The notes beneath the pieces were generated by a model, which saw only the letters and a list, made by a program, of their open reading frames with translations, searched no databases and was not told the DNA's origin. Shown piece after piece: positions 8,570-17,133 of a stretch of DNA of 64,000 nucleotides. The position numbers and the translations under genes are program-made. This DNA is from CAVVKW01 sp963761705 (GTDB lineage Bacteria; Verrucomicrobiota; Verrucomicrobiia; Chthoniobacterales; JAATET01), in the NCBI GenBank assembly GCA_963761705.1, contig CAVXHK010000003.1, positions 186,001 through 250,000 of the forward strand. Reading direction: 5' to 3'. How positions within the stretch are numbered: position 1 is the first letter of the stretch; every line of letters starts with the position of its first letter.

Positions 8570-9586
8570 TTACGGCTTGGGCACTTCGGCGATCGTCTGG
8601 AGAATGCGGCTGGCGATCTTGTAGGGATCTCCGGCGCTGTTCGGACGGCGGTCTTCGAGGTAGCCCTTGTAGGCGTCGCCCTTGACGAAGCTGTGCGGGA
8701 TGCGGATGGAGGCACCGCGATTGGCAACGCCGTAGTTGAATTTGTCGATCGACTGGGTCTCGTGGAGGCCGGTGAGCCGGAGGTGATTGTCCGGGCCGTA
8801 GACCGCGATGTGCTCGTTGAGATTCTTCTCAAAGGCGGCCATGAGGGACTCGAAGTAGGCTTTGCCGCCGGTCTCGCGGAGGTATTCCGTCGAGAAGTTT
8901 GCGTGCATGCCAGAGCCGTTCCAATCGCCCTTGAGGGGCTTGCAATGGTATTCGACGTGGACACCGTAGCTCTCGCAGAGGCGCTGGAGGAGGTAGCGGG
9001 CGACCCACATCTCATCGGCGGCCTGCTTGGAGCCTTTGCCGAAGATCTGAAATTCCCACTGGCCCTTGGCGACTTCGGCGTTGATGCCTTCGTGGTTGAT
9101 GCCGGCTTCGAGGCAGAGGTCGAGGTGCTCCTCGACGATCTCGCGGGCGATGTCACCGACGGCTTCGTAGCCGACGCCGGTGTAATACGTGCCTTGCGGC
9201 TCGGGATAGCCGTCCTTCGGGAAGCCGAGGGGCTTGCCGTCTTTCATGAGGAAGTACTCCTGCTCGAAGCCGAACCAAGTGTCGGGATCGTCGATGATCG
9301 TGGCGCGGGAGTTGGTTGGATGCGGGCTGCCGTCCGGGAGCATGACTTCGCACATGACGATGACGCCGTCGCGGCGGGCGGCGTCGGTGTAGCACGCGAC
9401 GGGCTTGAGCACGCAATCGCTGCTGCCGCCTTCGGCCTGCTTGGTCGAGCTGCCGTCGAAGCCCCAGAGTGGGAGGTCTTCGAGGGTGGGTTCGTCGGAG
9501 AATTCTTTAACGAGGGTCTTGCCGCGGAGATTCGCGACGGGTTCGTAGCCGTCGAGCCAGATGTATTCGAGTTTGTACTTCGCCAT
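8570..9586 (-). CDS. glnII: Glutamine synthetase type II (eukaryote-like GSII)
   Basis: It makes glutamine from glutamate, ammonia and ATP. The 338-aa length and the sequence (start MAKYKLEYIWLDGYEP, then WGFDGSSTKQA, ATIIDDPDTWFGFEQEYF, GINAEVAKGQWEFQI, HCKPLKGDWNGSGMH, and GVANRGASIRIPH) are those of the short decameric GSII class, not the 470-aa bacterial GSI with its adenylylation tyrosine. Metal and glutamate site residues are present in FEQEYF, WNGSGMH and RGASIRIP. GSII occurs in some bacteria (rhizobia, actinobacteria, Bacteroidota, Verrucomicrobiota). It is a single gene, ended by the terminator at 8514-8549 and divergent from the kinase gene. Confidence 0.97.
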   Translation of the reverse strand: MAKYKLEYIWLDGYEPVANLRGKTLVKEFSDEPTLEDLPLWGFDGSSTKQAEGGSSDCVLKPVACYTDAARRDGVIVMCEVMLPDGSPHPTNSRATIIDDPDTWFGFEQEYFLMKDGKPLGFPKDGYPEPQGTYYTGVGYEAVGDIAREIVEEHLDLCLEAGINHEGINAEVAKGQWEFQIFGKGSKQAADEMWVARYLLQRLCESYGVHVEYHCKPLKGDWNGSGMHANFSTEYLRETGGKAYFESLMAAFEKNLNEHIAVYGPDNHLRLTGLHETQSIDKFNYGVANRGASIRIPHSFVKGDAYKGYLEDRRPNSAGDPYKIASRILQTIAEVPKP

Positions 9587-9703
9587 GTGATGTCAGGGTT
9601 GGTTTCCGATGGATTCGGTTTTGATTCAGGGTTTGTTTTGACGCCGTCTGGTTGACAGCGAGCCGTCCAAGGGGAGCAGGATAAATGCCAGCTTATGGGC
9701 TAA

Positions 9704-10219
9704 GTGTTTGAGCGGGATGGTGCGACGGGGGTCTGGATTGACCTTTTCGCGGGCGGTCGGCTGGCGCAGAGTCTCGCGGCGATGCAACAGGTGAAGGACA
9801 CGCTGCGGGCGACGGTGCGAATGGGCTACGACGGCCGGGTGACGAAGACGTTCGGTGGGTCGGGGCGAGTGCGGAGGTTTGAGAACGAGGTGCGGGTGCT
9901 GCGGCACTTGGAGAAGCGGGGGTGCGAGTTCGTGCCGAGATTGGTGAGTGCGGACCGGGAGACGCTGACGATGGTGACGACGAGCTGCGGCTCGCGGGTG
10001 GACCATTTGGATGAGGGCCGGATGCGGGAGCTCTACGCGGAGCTGGAGATCTACGGGGTGCGGCACGAGGACGCGGAGCTGCGAAACGTGACGTATCGGC
10101 AGCAGGGGGGGCGGTTCTGTCTCATTGATTTCGAATTTGCGACGATCTTGGAGCCGGAGGGTGGCGGGGAGCCGGTGGGGCTGAAGCCGGGCGACGTCAC
10201 GGTGAAGGATTCGGAATGA
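9704..10219 (+). CDS. Small RIO/LPS-kinase-like protein kinase
   Basis: This is a minimal protein-kinase-like fold, at most 171 aa from GTG 9704; ATG 9782 (145 aa) is an equally plausible start, and neither has a clear ribosome-binding site. It has a Lys in GRVTKTF (48) after a short beta hairpin, a Glu in RFENEVRVLRHLE, the catalytic loop HEDAELRN (121-128, HxDxxxxN pattern), and the metal-binding DFE in LIDFEFA (142-144). RIO and WaaP/KdkA-type kinases have such compact forms. It overlaps the PP2C gene by 4 nt, so a kinase and a phosphatase are made together and may act on the same target. The substrate is unknown. Confidence 0.78.
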   Translation: MFERDGATGVWIDLFAGGRLAQSLAAMQQVKDTLRATVRMGYDGRVTKTFGGSGRVRRFENEVRVLRHLEKRGCEFVPRLVSADRETLTMVTTSCGSRVDHLDEGRMRELYAELEIYGVRHEDAELRNVTYRQQGGRFCLIDFEFATILEPEGGGEPVGLKPGDVTVKDSE

Positions 10220-11025
10220 GCGGAGTGCGGGGGCTGCGTTGGTCGGGGCTGTCGGACCGCGGGAAGGTGCGGGCAAACAACGAGGACTCGTTTCTGGGAC
10301 TGCAATTCGACGGGCGGGAGGCTTGGCGGCTCGGGAAGGTGGGGGATCTCGAGCTGGATCGGGTGGATGCGGTTTTCGCGGTGAGCGACGGGATGGGCGG
10401 CGCGATGGCGGGGGAATTTGCGAGCCGGATCGCGGTGGAAAAAATCACGAAACTGCTGCCGCGTTCGTTTCGGCAGGGGGTGGTGGGCATCGACGCGGGT
10501 TTCGGCGACGTGTTGGCGGAACTTTTTCAGGAGATCCACGGGGCGTTGAGCTACCTGGGCGCGAGTTACGAGGAATGCGCGGGGATGGGGGCGACGCTGA
10601 GTCTCGGGTGGTTTGCTCCGGGCTGGATGTATTTTGCTCACGTGGGGGATAGCCGGATCTATTACCTGCCGGCGGCGGGCGGGATGCGGCAGGTGACGCA
10701 GGACGATTCGCACGTGGGTTGGTTGCTGAGAAACGGCCAAATCAACGAGCGTGAGGCGCGGAATCACCCGCGGCGGAGTGTGTTGCAGAAGGCGCTTGGG
10801 GCGGGACACCGCTACGTGGATCCGCAGTTGGGGGCGGTGGGGTGCGAGGTCGGGGATCGGTTTTTGCTCTGCTCGGACGGGGTGGTCGATGGGTTGTTCA
10901 ACGCTCGGTTGGAGGAGGTGGCGCGCGCGGGGGAGGCGGGGGAGGCCGCGGCGCTGGTGGTGGGCGAAGCGGTGACTGGATCGGGGCGGGACAACACGAC
11001 GGCGGTGGTGGTCGAGATCGCGTGA
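10216..11025 (+). CDS. PP2C-family protein phosphatase
   Basis: This is a metal-dependent Ser/Thr phosphatase of 269 aa. The metal-site motifs are in order: SDRGKVRANNEDSF (Glu23-Asp24), VSDGMGGAMAGE (Asp58-Gly59), HVGDSRIYYL, the threonine-tail region QDDSHVGWLLRNGQI, LCSDGVVDGL and GSGRDNTTAVVVEI. The pattern is complete, so it should be active. The start ATGA overlaps the kinase stop, and the stop overlaps the next start by one base. It most likely reverses the action of the upstream kinase. Confidence 0.93.
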   Translation: MSGVRGLRWSGLSDRGKVRANNEDSFLGLQFDGREAWRLGKVGDLELDRVDAVFAVSDGMGGAMAGEFASRIAVEKITKLLPRSFRQGVVGIDAGFGDVLAELFQEIHGALSYLGASYEECAGMGATLSLGWFAPGWMYFAHVGDSRIYYLPAAGGMRQVTQDDSHVGWLLRNGQINEREARNHPRRSVLQKALGAGHRYVDPQLGAVGCEVGDRFLLCSDGVVDGLFNARLEEVARAGEAGEAAALVVGEAVTGSGRDNTTAVVVEIA

Positions 11026-12314
11026 TGGATTCGTGCGTCGAGGATCAGCTGAGGGCAGTCGCCTGGCGCATGCGGGTGGCGGTGGTGGCTCGTCGGGTGT
11101 TGGTCGCCTGGTTGGTCTTGGCAGGTGGAGGCTTGGTCCTTGGTTCGGCGCGAATGGCCGGAGGCGCCCCGCCGTTTACGGTAGAGATCGGCGGACTTCT
11201 GCTGGGCCTGACGGTGATCGTTGGCTTGGTGGCGTTGGTTGGGAGCCGGGTGGAGGTCGGCGCGGCGGCGCGGCGGATTGATGGGGCGGTCGGCGGGTCG
11301 GATTTGCTGGTGACGGCGGCGGCGCTCGGCGTCTGCGGGGGTTGGGAGGGGCTCGTAACTCGTGACGCGCTGGCGGCAATGCGGCGGTTACCTGCGAGCG
11401 GGGCGGTCGATTGGCGTTGGGGGCGGCTGGTTGGTTGGGCGCTGATCCCGGTGGTGGTGGGGGCCGTGATGGGACTCGCGTTCCGGTCGGCGGCGGATGC
11501 GACGGCGAAGGAGCGGGCGACGGCGGCGGAGGTATTGGCCGAAGCGGCTGACGTGGTGGCGGCGGGGGGCGTGGAGGATTTGAAAGAGACCGAGGCTGCG
11601 TTGCGGGAGAGCGCGGCGGAATTGCGGGAGAAGCTCGTGGATGTGCCGAACGAGCAAGCTCTGCGGGCCTTGGCGCAAGCGAGCGCCGATGTCGATCGAT
11701 TGAGCGGCGAGCGGGCGGCGGATGGGAGTGAAGGGGAGGGGGGGCGTGAGGGAAAAGCGGGGGACCTGTCCGCGTCGCCGGTGGAAGGACTGCCGCGAGG
11801 CGAGGAACTGGCGGCGGGGGACGGGCGCAGGCTTTCGGAAGCGGAGCTTCGGCAGATGGCGGAGCGACTGGAGGAAATGAAGCGCGCCCTGCGACAACCG
11901 GGAGGGGGGGCGTCGCCGGGTGCCTCGTCCGGTGACGGCGAGTCGCTCGCACGGATGGAAGCGGCGATGGGAGCTGGGAGGGAGGTCGCCAGCCCGGGCG
12001 AGTCGGGGAGTGAATTGCCAGGGGGCGGGCCGGGGAGCGATCGCGATGTCGGAGCGGGCGGGGAGCTTTTTGGTGACAAAGCGGACGTCGACGTGACGGG
12101 CCTGGACGATCGCGCTGGGCTGGACAGTGGGGCGGGTGCCGCGGTGGTGGTCGGCACGGTGTCGGTGGACGGGCCTGGGAAGGCTAACGCGGAGTATCGG
12201 GCCGCCTACGGAGCAGCGGTGCGGGCGGCGGAGGGTGCCGTCCAACGGGAGGAACTGCCCTACGGATCTCGGGAGTTGGTGCGGCGGTATTTCGAGCGGA
12301 TCAAGCCGGAGTGA
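11025..12314 (+). CDS. Membrane protein with long coiled-coil C-terminal part
   Basis: I do not recognise a named family. The 429-aa protein has two hydrophobic hairpin segments near the N-terminus (about residues 21-80), another near 135-155, then a charged helical region (about 160-230, rich in Ala/Glu with ETEAALRESAAELREK) and a long low-complexity Gly/Ser/Glu-rich stretch. A conserved-looking end reads SRELVRRYFERIKPE. Such proteins often sit beside MoxR ATPases and von Willebrand-type proteins in gene sets for envelope stability, and a moxR gene follows 45 bp later. ATG 11025 was chosen; GTG 11022 directly precedes it in frame. Confidence 0.7.
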   Translation: MDSCVEDQLRAVAWRMRVAVVARRVLVAWLVLAGGGLVLGSARMAGGAPPFTVEIGGLLLGLTVIVGLVALVGSRVEVGAAARRIDGAVGGSDLLVTAAALGVCGGWEGLVTRDALAAMRRLPASGAVDWRWGRLVGWALIPVVVGAVMGLAFRSAADATAKERATAAEVLAEAADVVAAGGVEDLKETEAALRESAAELREKLVDVPNEQALRALAQASADVDRLSGERAADGSEGEGGREGKAGDLSASPVEGLPRGEELAAGDGRRLSEAELRQMAERLEEMKRALRQPGGGASPGASSGDGESLARMEAAMGAGREVASPGESGSELPGGGPGSDRDVGAGGELFGDKADVDVTGLDDRAGLDSGAGAAVVVGTVSVDGPGKANAEYRAAYGAAVRAAEGAVQREELPYGSRELVRRYFERIKPE

Positions 12315-12325
12315 CGGGGGTCATC

Positions 12326-12348
12326 GGTGATTAGTGATTGGATATTGG
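12326..12348. repeat. TGATTAG/TGATTGG micro-repeat upstream of moxR
   Basis: An AT-richer run with a near-tandem TGATTAG / TGATTGG unit lies in the 45-bp spacer ahead of moxR. Its base composition is unlike the flanking genes. It resembles other short tandem runs in this window (17086, 24957, 25844, 57133). Confidence 0.4.
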
Positions 12349-12359
12349 CGGGGATCTAG

Positions 12360-13349
12360 TTGAATTTCCGCGTGGTCGAGACTGAGGACATTGAGAAGCG
12401 TGCGGATGGGTTTCGGCGGTCGTTTGCGGCGATGGAGGGGGAACTCGGGCGGGTCGTGGTGGGTCAACGGGAGATCGTGCGTGGGTTGTTGACGGCGCTG
12501 TTTGCCGGGGGGCACGTGCTGTTGGAGGGCGCGCCGGGGCTGGGGAAGACGCTGCTGGTGCGGACGTTGGGCGCGGTGACGGGGCTGCAGTTTTCTCGGG
12601 TTCAGTTCACGCCCGACCTGATGCCGGCAGACATCGTGGGGACGAGTCTCATCTTTGACGACGGGGGCACGAAGCGCTTCCAATTTCAACCCGGACCCGT
12701 TTTTACGAACATCCTGCTGGCCGACGAGATCAACCGGGCCACTCCGAAAACTCAGAGCGCGCTGCTCGAAGCGATGCAAGAGCGGCACGCGACGGTCGGC
12801 GGCGAGACGAGGGAAGTGCCCGATCCGTTTCTCGTTCTTGCGACCCAGAATCCGCTCGAGATGGAGGGGACCTACCCGCTGCCCGAGGCGCAGCTCGATC
12901 GATTTCTGCTCAAGCTGCTGGTGGGCTTTCCGAGTGAAGACGAGTTGCACGCCATTCTCGACCGGACGACCGCTGAAGCGGGGGAATCGAAACGCTCAGT
13001 CGTGACTTCTGCGGACGAGCTGCGGGGGAACCAGCGGCTGATTCGCGAGGTGCCGATCGTGCGCGAGGTGCAGGCGGAGGCAGTGCGGTTGGTAATGGCG
13101 ACGCATCCGGAGGCGGCGGGGGGGGAGTCGGCTCGTCGCTTCGTGCGTTACGGGGCGAGTCCGCGCGGGGCTCAGGCATTGGTGCTGTGCGCGAAGATCG
13201 AGGCTTTGCTGGCGGGGCGTTATCACGTGTCGCGGGAGGACATCCGCGCCGTTGCACTGCCCGCACTTCGTCATCGGATCGTGATGAACTTCGAAGGCGA
13301 GGCCGAGGGAGCGACGCCAGATGACGTGGTGCGCGAGGCGCTTGGTTGA
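12360..13349 (+). CDS. MoxR-family AAA+ ATPase
   Basis: This is a chaperone-like ATPase of the MoxR group, thought to help assemble or activate metal-containing or von Willebrand-domain proteins. The 329-aa product has Walker A EGAPGLGKT, Walker B with LLADEINRATPKTQS, sensor 1 LATQNPLEMEGTYPLPEAQ and the sensor 2 region YGASPRGAQAL, all classical. The start is probably TTG 12360, with GGGGA about 8 nt upstream; GTG 12372 is an alternative. Its usual partners (BatA-like DUF58 or VWA proteins) are not in this window downstream, where rpoA follows after 256 bp; the upstream membrane protein may be a partner. Confidence 0.93.
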   Translation: MNFRVVETEDIEKRADGFRRSFAAMEGELGRVVVGQREIVRGLLTALFAGGHVLLEGAPGLGKTLLVRTLGAVTGLQFSRVQFTPDLMPADIVGTSLIFDDGGTKRFQFQPGPVFTNILLADEINRATPKTQSALLEAMQERHATVGGETREVPDPFLVLATQNPLEMEGTYPLPEAQLDRFLLKLLVGFPSEDELHAILDRTTAEAGESKRSVVTSADELRGNQRLIREVPIVREVQAEAVRLVMATHPEAAGGESARRFVRYGASPRGAQALVLCAKIEALLAGRYHVSREDIRAVALPALRHRIVMNFEGEAEGATPDDVVREALG

Positions 13350-13605
13350 GGGCTCGTCGAGCGAGCGAAGGCCCAGGCCTTTTACAAAGGGGTCCCGTGG
13401 GGTGCACTCGAGCGCCTACCGCGCCCACCTCTTCTCATCCGGCATTTCAAGGAGCTTGACTTCGGTTGACTCCGCGTCCACTTTTCTCGGCTCGCGCGGA
13501 ATCTGACAGATACCATCAAGCGCCGTTGGTCCCCGGTGGGTTGTCTTCGACAACTTCACGTCCGCGTCGGGGGGAACCCGGTGATTTGCAAACTCAACCA
13601 TTATT

Positions 13606-14619
13606 ATGCCAGTTCGTCTTGGACGATTCGAAATGCCCAAGTCCCTTTCCCGGGACGAGGCCTCCGCCACCGACACCTACACGAAATTCATCGCCGAGCC
13701 ATTCGAGGCTGGATTTGGACACACCGTCGGTAACTCCCTTCGCCGCGTGCTCCTTTCCTCCCTGGAAGGTGCCGCCATCACTTCCGTCAAAATCGAGGGC
13801 GCTGCTCACGAGTTCACCAGCCTTCCAGGCGTGGTCGAGGACGTGGTCGACATCATCCTCAACCTCAAGAAGATCAAATTCAAAGCTCACGAGAACGAGA
13901 TTCGCAACCTGACCCTTTCGGTCAACCGCGAAGGTGCCATCACCGCCGCCGACATCCAGTCGACGACGCAGTGCGAGGTCCTCAATCCCGAGCAGCACAT
14001 CTGCACGCTTGATAAGAAGCAGAAGTTCGAAGCTGAGTTCGAGGTCAAGGTCGGTCGCGGATTCGCGACGGGCGACCAGAATAAATTCCCCGACATGCCG
14101 ATCGGCCAGATCGCGATCGATTCGATCTTCTCACCTGTCACCCGGGTGAAATACGCCGTCGAGCAGACCCGCGTGGGACAGCGCACCGATTACGACAAGC
14201 TCGTCATCGACGTGTGGACGGATGGTCGCATCACGCCGGACGACGCGGTGCTCCAAGCCTCCGCCATTCTTCGCAAGCACCTCGATGTCTTCGTCAACTA
14301 CGATGACGAGCAGATCGAGTTCGACGAGACGCCGCAGGAAGTCAGTCAGGAAAACAGCCGCCTGAAGAAGCTTCTCAACATGAGCGTGAACGAGATCGAA
14401 CTCTCGGTCCGTGCCGCGAATTGCTTGAACAACGCCAACATCACGACCGTCGGCCAGCTGGCGATGAAATCCGAAGCCGAGATGCTCAAGTATCGCAACT
14501 TCGGTAAGAAGTCGCTCAACGAAATCAAGGACAAGTTGGTCCAGCTCGGCCTGGGCCTCGGTTTGAAATTCGAACCTGGTCTCATCGACCTCCCCGCGGA
14601 AACTCCGGCAGCGGAATAA
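13606..14619 (+). CDS. rpoA: RNA polymerase alpha subunit
   Basis: It assembles core RNA polymerase and binds UP elements and activators. The 337-aa product has the alpha N-terminal dimerisation domain (GHTVGNSLRRVLLSSLEGAAI, residues about 37-57) and the C-terminal domain (ELSVRAANCLNNANIT, YRNFGKKSLNEI) joined by a linker near 235-250. I used ATG 13606, which gives the family-like start MPVRLGRFEMPK; ATG 13633 is also in frame. Unlike the common arrangement, the gene is preceded by moxR rather than by rpsM-rpsK-rpsD. The 256 bp upstream hold no gene, and I could not pick a convincing promoter there. Confidence 0.98.
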   Translation: MPVRLGRFEMPKSLSRDEASATDTYTKFIAEPFEAGFGHTVGNSLRRVLLSSLEGAAITSVKIEGAAHEFTSLPGVVEDVVDIILNLKKIKFKAHENEIRNLTLSVNREGAITAADIQSTTQCEVLNPEQHICTLDKKQKFEAEFEVKVGRGFATGDQNKFPDMPIGQIAIDSIFSPVTRVKYAVEQTRVGQRTDYDKLVIDVWTDGRITPDDAVLQASAILRKHLDVFVNYDDEQIEFDETPQEVSQENSRLKKLLNMSVNEIELSVRAANCLNNANITTVGQLAMKSEAEMLKYRNFGKKSLNEIKDKLVQLGLGLGLKFEPGLIDLPAETPAAE

Positions 14620-14640
14620 CACCCGACCTTCCCATTCGTC

Positions 14641-15105
14641 ATGAGACACCAAGTCAAAACTATCAAACTCGGCCGCTCCCAGGCTCACCGCGACGCCATG
14701 CTGGCGAACCAAGTCGTGAGCCTCATCGAGCACAGCCGCATCAAGACCACGCTCGCCAAGGCAAAAGCCGTGCGGCCATTTGCCGAGAAAATGGTGACCC
14801 TCGGCAAACGCGGCGACCTGCACTCCCGCCGAATCGCCGCCAGTTACCTCGGCCAGAAAAAGGAGGCGATCCAAAAGTTGTTCTCCGAAGTCGCGCCCCG
14901 CGCAGCTTCCCGCCCGGGTGGTTACACCCGGATCATCAAACTTGGGCCTCGCCAGAGCGACTCCGCGCCGATGGCCCTCATCGAGTGGGTCGACCTCGCG
15001 GTCGAAACCGAGCCGGAAGCAGTCGAGGTGAAAGCTCCCTCGAAGAAGGCAGCCAAACCGAAAAAATCTGAGGCGACCGAAGCGGAGACGACTCCGGACG
15101 CGTAA
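14641..15105 (+). CDS. rplQ: 50S ribosomal protein L17
   Basis: This is a large-subunit ribosomal protein near the exit tunnel. The start MRHQVKTIKLGRSQAHRDAM and the segments IKTTLAKAKAVRPFAEKM and YTRIIKLGPRQSDSAPMALIE are typical of L17. The 154-aa length includes a charged C-terminal tail (Lys/Ala/Glu-rich, about residues 128-154) longer than in E. coli (127 aa). It lies 21 bp after rpoA and is certainly co-transcribed with it. Confidence 0.98.
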   Translation: MRHQVKTIKLGRSQAHRDAMLANQVVSLIEHSRIKTTLAKAKAVRPFAEKMVTLGKRGDLHSRRIAASYLGQKKEAIQKLFSEVAPRAASRPGGYTRIIKLGPRQSDSAPMALIEWVDLAVETEPEAVEVKAPSKKAAKPKKSEATEAETTPDA

Positions 15106-15195
15106 CGGCACCACGGTGGCGTCGCGGCGGATGCGACACGGTAAATGCTGGGCATGGGTCGAGGCGAAGCGAGGTTCGAATCTCGCGGCACTTCG

Positions 15196-15217
15196 GCCCC
15201 CGCTCCGGGCATTTTTT
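15196..15217 (+). terminator. Possible terminator after rplQ
   Basis: A short GC stem (CCCG/CGGG with a 3-nt loop, or GCCC/GGGC with a 7-nt loop) is followed directly by ATTTTTT. The stem is only 4 bp, so the call is weak, but the place (end of rpoA-rplQ) fits. Confidence 0.35.
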
Positions 15218-15308
15218 CACCGTTCAATTCGCTCGATTTCGGGAGCGATCGGCCCGTCCGATCGTTCCCTTGACGCTGTCTTGGGGTCTCAATAGGTTCA
15301 CCATCCAC

Positions 15309-16568
15309 ATGCCACTCGGTTCCCGTCAGTTCCCATTCAGCTCGCTTCCGCGGCTGGTTTCCGCTTGGCTGATCGCAGCTTTGGTTGTCGCGGGCGGGGC
15401 CTCTCTTCGGGCGCAGTCGTCGCGGAATCCTGGCGCGGACATCCCGGAGCAGATCGAGCGTGCGCCGGAGGTGCAGACCCGCTCGGCCGAGGAGATGTCG
15501 GAGGCCGAGGTTGCTGATGCTGGAGCGCTCTTTGGTGCCGCGCTCGCGCTCGACGAGGCGGGTTCGGTGGATCGGGCGCTGACCGCCTACAAGCGGGCAA
15601 TCAAGAAATACCCCTTCGCCAACGAGGCCGCTGCTGCGCAATTTCGAGTGGCCGAACTGCTCGAGGCCCAAGGCAAAGCTTCGCGAGCTTTTGACGCCTA
15701 CCAATTTCTTCTCCAGCGCTATCCCGACACGCCAAACTTCGAGCGGGCTGTCGCCGCGCAGGTGACCATCGCGAACGCCTACCTCGGCGGTAAGCCGCAG
15801 GTTTTTCTCGGTGTCCCGATCGGAAATTCCGCCGAGCGGGCGCAGGAGATGTATACCGCCATCGTCGGTAACGCACCGTTCAGCAAATTCGCGCCAATCG
15901 CGCAGTTCAATCTCGGCCTAGCCTACGAGAAGCAAACTTTGCCGTTCGAAGCAATTCGCGCTTACCAGACCGTGCTGGATACCTACCCAAAGAGCGATGT
16001 CTGCGACGACGCGCTCTACCAGATTGGATTTACCTACATGCGAATGGGTTTCGCAGACGGTTCCCAAGACATGGCGTCTCTGCAGTCGGCGCGCAACACG
16101 TTCGAGGATTTCATCATTGAATACCCCGACAGCGAGAAGCTCCCGCAGGCTCGTGAAAATCTCGACCAACTCGACGGCAAGCAGACGACCGACATCTTGC
16201 GCATCGCGCGGTTTTACGAATTTTCCAACGATTTTAAAGCTGCCGTCATCTATTACAACGACGTGATCCGGCGGCAGCCGAACACCGAGGACGCCAACGT
16301 GGCCAAGGCACGCATCGAGGAGCTGCGGAGCCAATACGGCGATGCCGCCCTGCAGACCGGTCCCGAGAGCGCGGAATCCGGTGAGAAGGCCGCCCTTCGC
16401 CGCCGCCTCCAGACCCAGGTCGAGACGTCGGCGCTTGCCGATTACTCTGGTCCCCCGACGGGAACGATCGTGCCGGACGAATTGCCCGCCAGCGGGCCGC
16501 GGATGCGGACGTCCGTGGACGACGTCCGGCCCCTCCCGGCGGTGGAACCCGATCTGCCTACGGAATGA
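15309..16568 (+). CDS. bamD: BamD/YfiO-like outer-membrane assembly TPR protein
   Basis: Probably the TPR partner of the BAM complex that inserts beta-barrel proteins. From ATG 15309 (an upstream TTG at 15270 is in frame but unlikely) the 419-aa product has a signal peptide (hydrophobic core LVSAWLIAALVVAGGASL, then RAQ). Five or so TPR-like helix pairs follow, such as ALTAYKRAIKKYPFANEAAAAQFRVAELL and YQFLLQRYPDTPNFERA. The end is a Pro-rich tail. There is no lipobox cysteine, so unlike E. coli BamD it is predicted to be soluble or anchored by other means, and it is longer (E. coli 245 aa). It overlaps lptE by 4 nt. A generic YbgF/TolA-type TPR protein is the main alternative. Confidence 0.78.
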   Translation: MPLGSRQFPFSSLPRLVSAWLIAALVVAGGASLRAQSSRNPGADIPEQIERAPEVQTRSAEEMSEAEVADAGALFGAALALDEAGSVDRALTAYKRAIKKYPFANEAAAAQFRVAELLEAQGKASRAFDAYQFLLQRYPDTPNFERAVAAQVTIANAYLGGKPQVFLGVPIGNSAERAQEMYTAIVGNAPFSKFAPIAQFNLGLAYEKQTLPFEAIRAYQTVLDTYPKSDVCDDALYQIGFTYMRMGFADGSQDMASLQSARNTFEDFIIEYPDSEKLPQARENLDQLDGKQTTDILRIARFYEFSNDFKAAVIYYNDVIRRQPNTEDANVAKARIEELRSQYGDAALQTGPESAESGEKAALRRRLQTQVETSALADYSGPPTGTIVPDELPASGPRMRTSVDDVRPLPAVEPDLPTE

Positions 16569-17083
16569 AACCAACCTACCATTTGTCCGCGGCAGCTGCC
16601 GTCCTCCTCGTCGCGCTTTTGGGTGGTTGCGGCTACCACTTGGGTCCAGCCAAGCCAGCGATCCTGCGCGACGTCGAGACGCTGGCGGTGACGACGTTCA
16701 AAAACAAGACCTACGAACCACGGATCGAGGTCCTCATGGCCGACACCCTCATCAAACAGCTCCAGCAGGACGGCACTTACCAGATCGTTTCGGACGAGCG
16801 GGCCGACGCGATTCTCTACTGCACACTCGACGAAGTGAACCGCCGACAGGCGCGCGCGGTCCGCAACAATGTGTTGGCGACGCAGGAATTTGGCCTCCGT
16901 CTCACGGTTGAATACGAGCTCATCGAGCGCGTTACCGGACGCGTGATCCAGGCCGGGACCGTCAACGCAGATACGTCGTTTTTCATCAATAACGACCTCC
17001 AGACGGATGAGCGCCAGGCGTTCGTCCAGGCGATCCAAGAGGTCGCCGTCGAGCTGACGGGCGATTTAACCGAAGGCTTCTAG
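16565..17083 (+). CDS. lptE: LPS-assembly lipoprotein LptE-like
   Basis: LptE plugs the LptD barrel that places lipopolysaccharide in the outer leaflet. The 172-aa product begins with a lipoprotein signal with lipobox LGGC (Cys22) followed by GYHLGP, the typical start of mature LptE. The body (LAVTTFKNKTYEPRIEVLMADTLIKQL and DLQTDERQAFVQAIQEVAVEL) matches the LptE/RlpB fold. It is coupled to the BamD-like gene by an ATGA overlap, so two outer-membrane assembly factors are co-expressed. This indicates a Gram-negative outer membrane with LPS. Confidence 0.87.
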   Translation: MKPTYHLSAAAAVLLVALLGGCGYHLGPAKPAILRDVETLAVTTFKNKTYEPRIEVLMADTLIKQLQQDGTYQIVSDERADAILYCTLDEVNRRQARAVRNNVLATQEFGLRLTVEYELIERVTGRVIQAGTVNADTSFFINNDLQTDERQAFVQAIQEVAVELTGDLTEGF

Positions 17084-17085
17084 CG

Positions 17086-17114
17086 CTTTTCGATTTTGGA
17101 CTTTTCGATCTTCG
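17086..17114. repeat. CTTTTCGAT micro-repeat between lptE and rsmI
   Basis: The unit CTTTTCGAT occurs twice, 17086-17094 and 17101-17109, in the short spacer after the lptE stop. It is AT-richer than its surroundings and similar in kind to the other short tandem runs of the window. Confidence 0.4.
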
Positions 17115-17133
17115 CTGCGCCGGGGATTCCGTC

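Noticed and set aside
15169..15186. tRNA-like T-arm (GCGAG-GTTCGAAT-CTCGC) after rplQ
   Set aside because: The loop is 8 nt rather than 7 and I found no matching acceptor, D or anticodon arms around it, so I do not call a tRNA.
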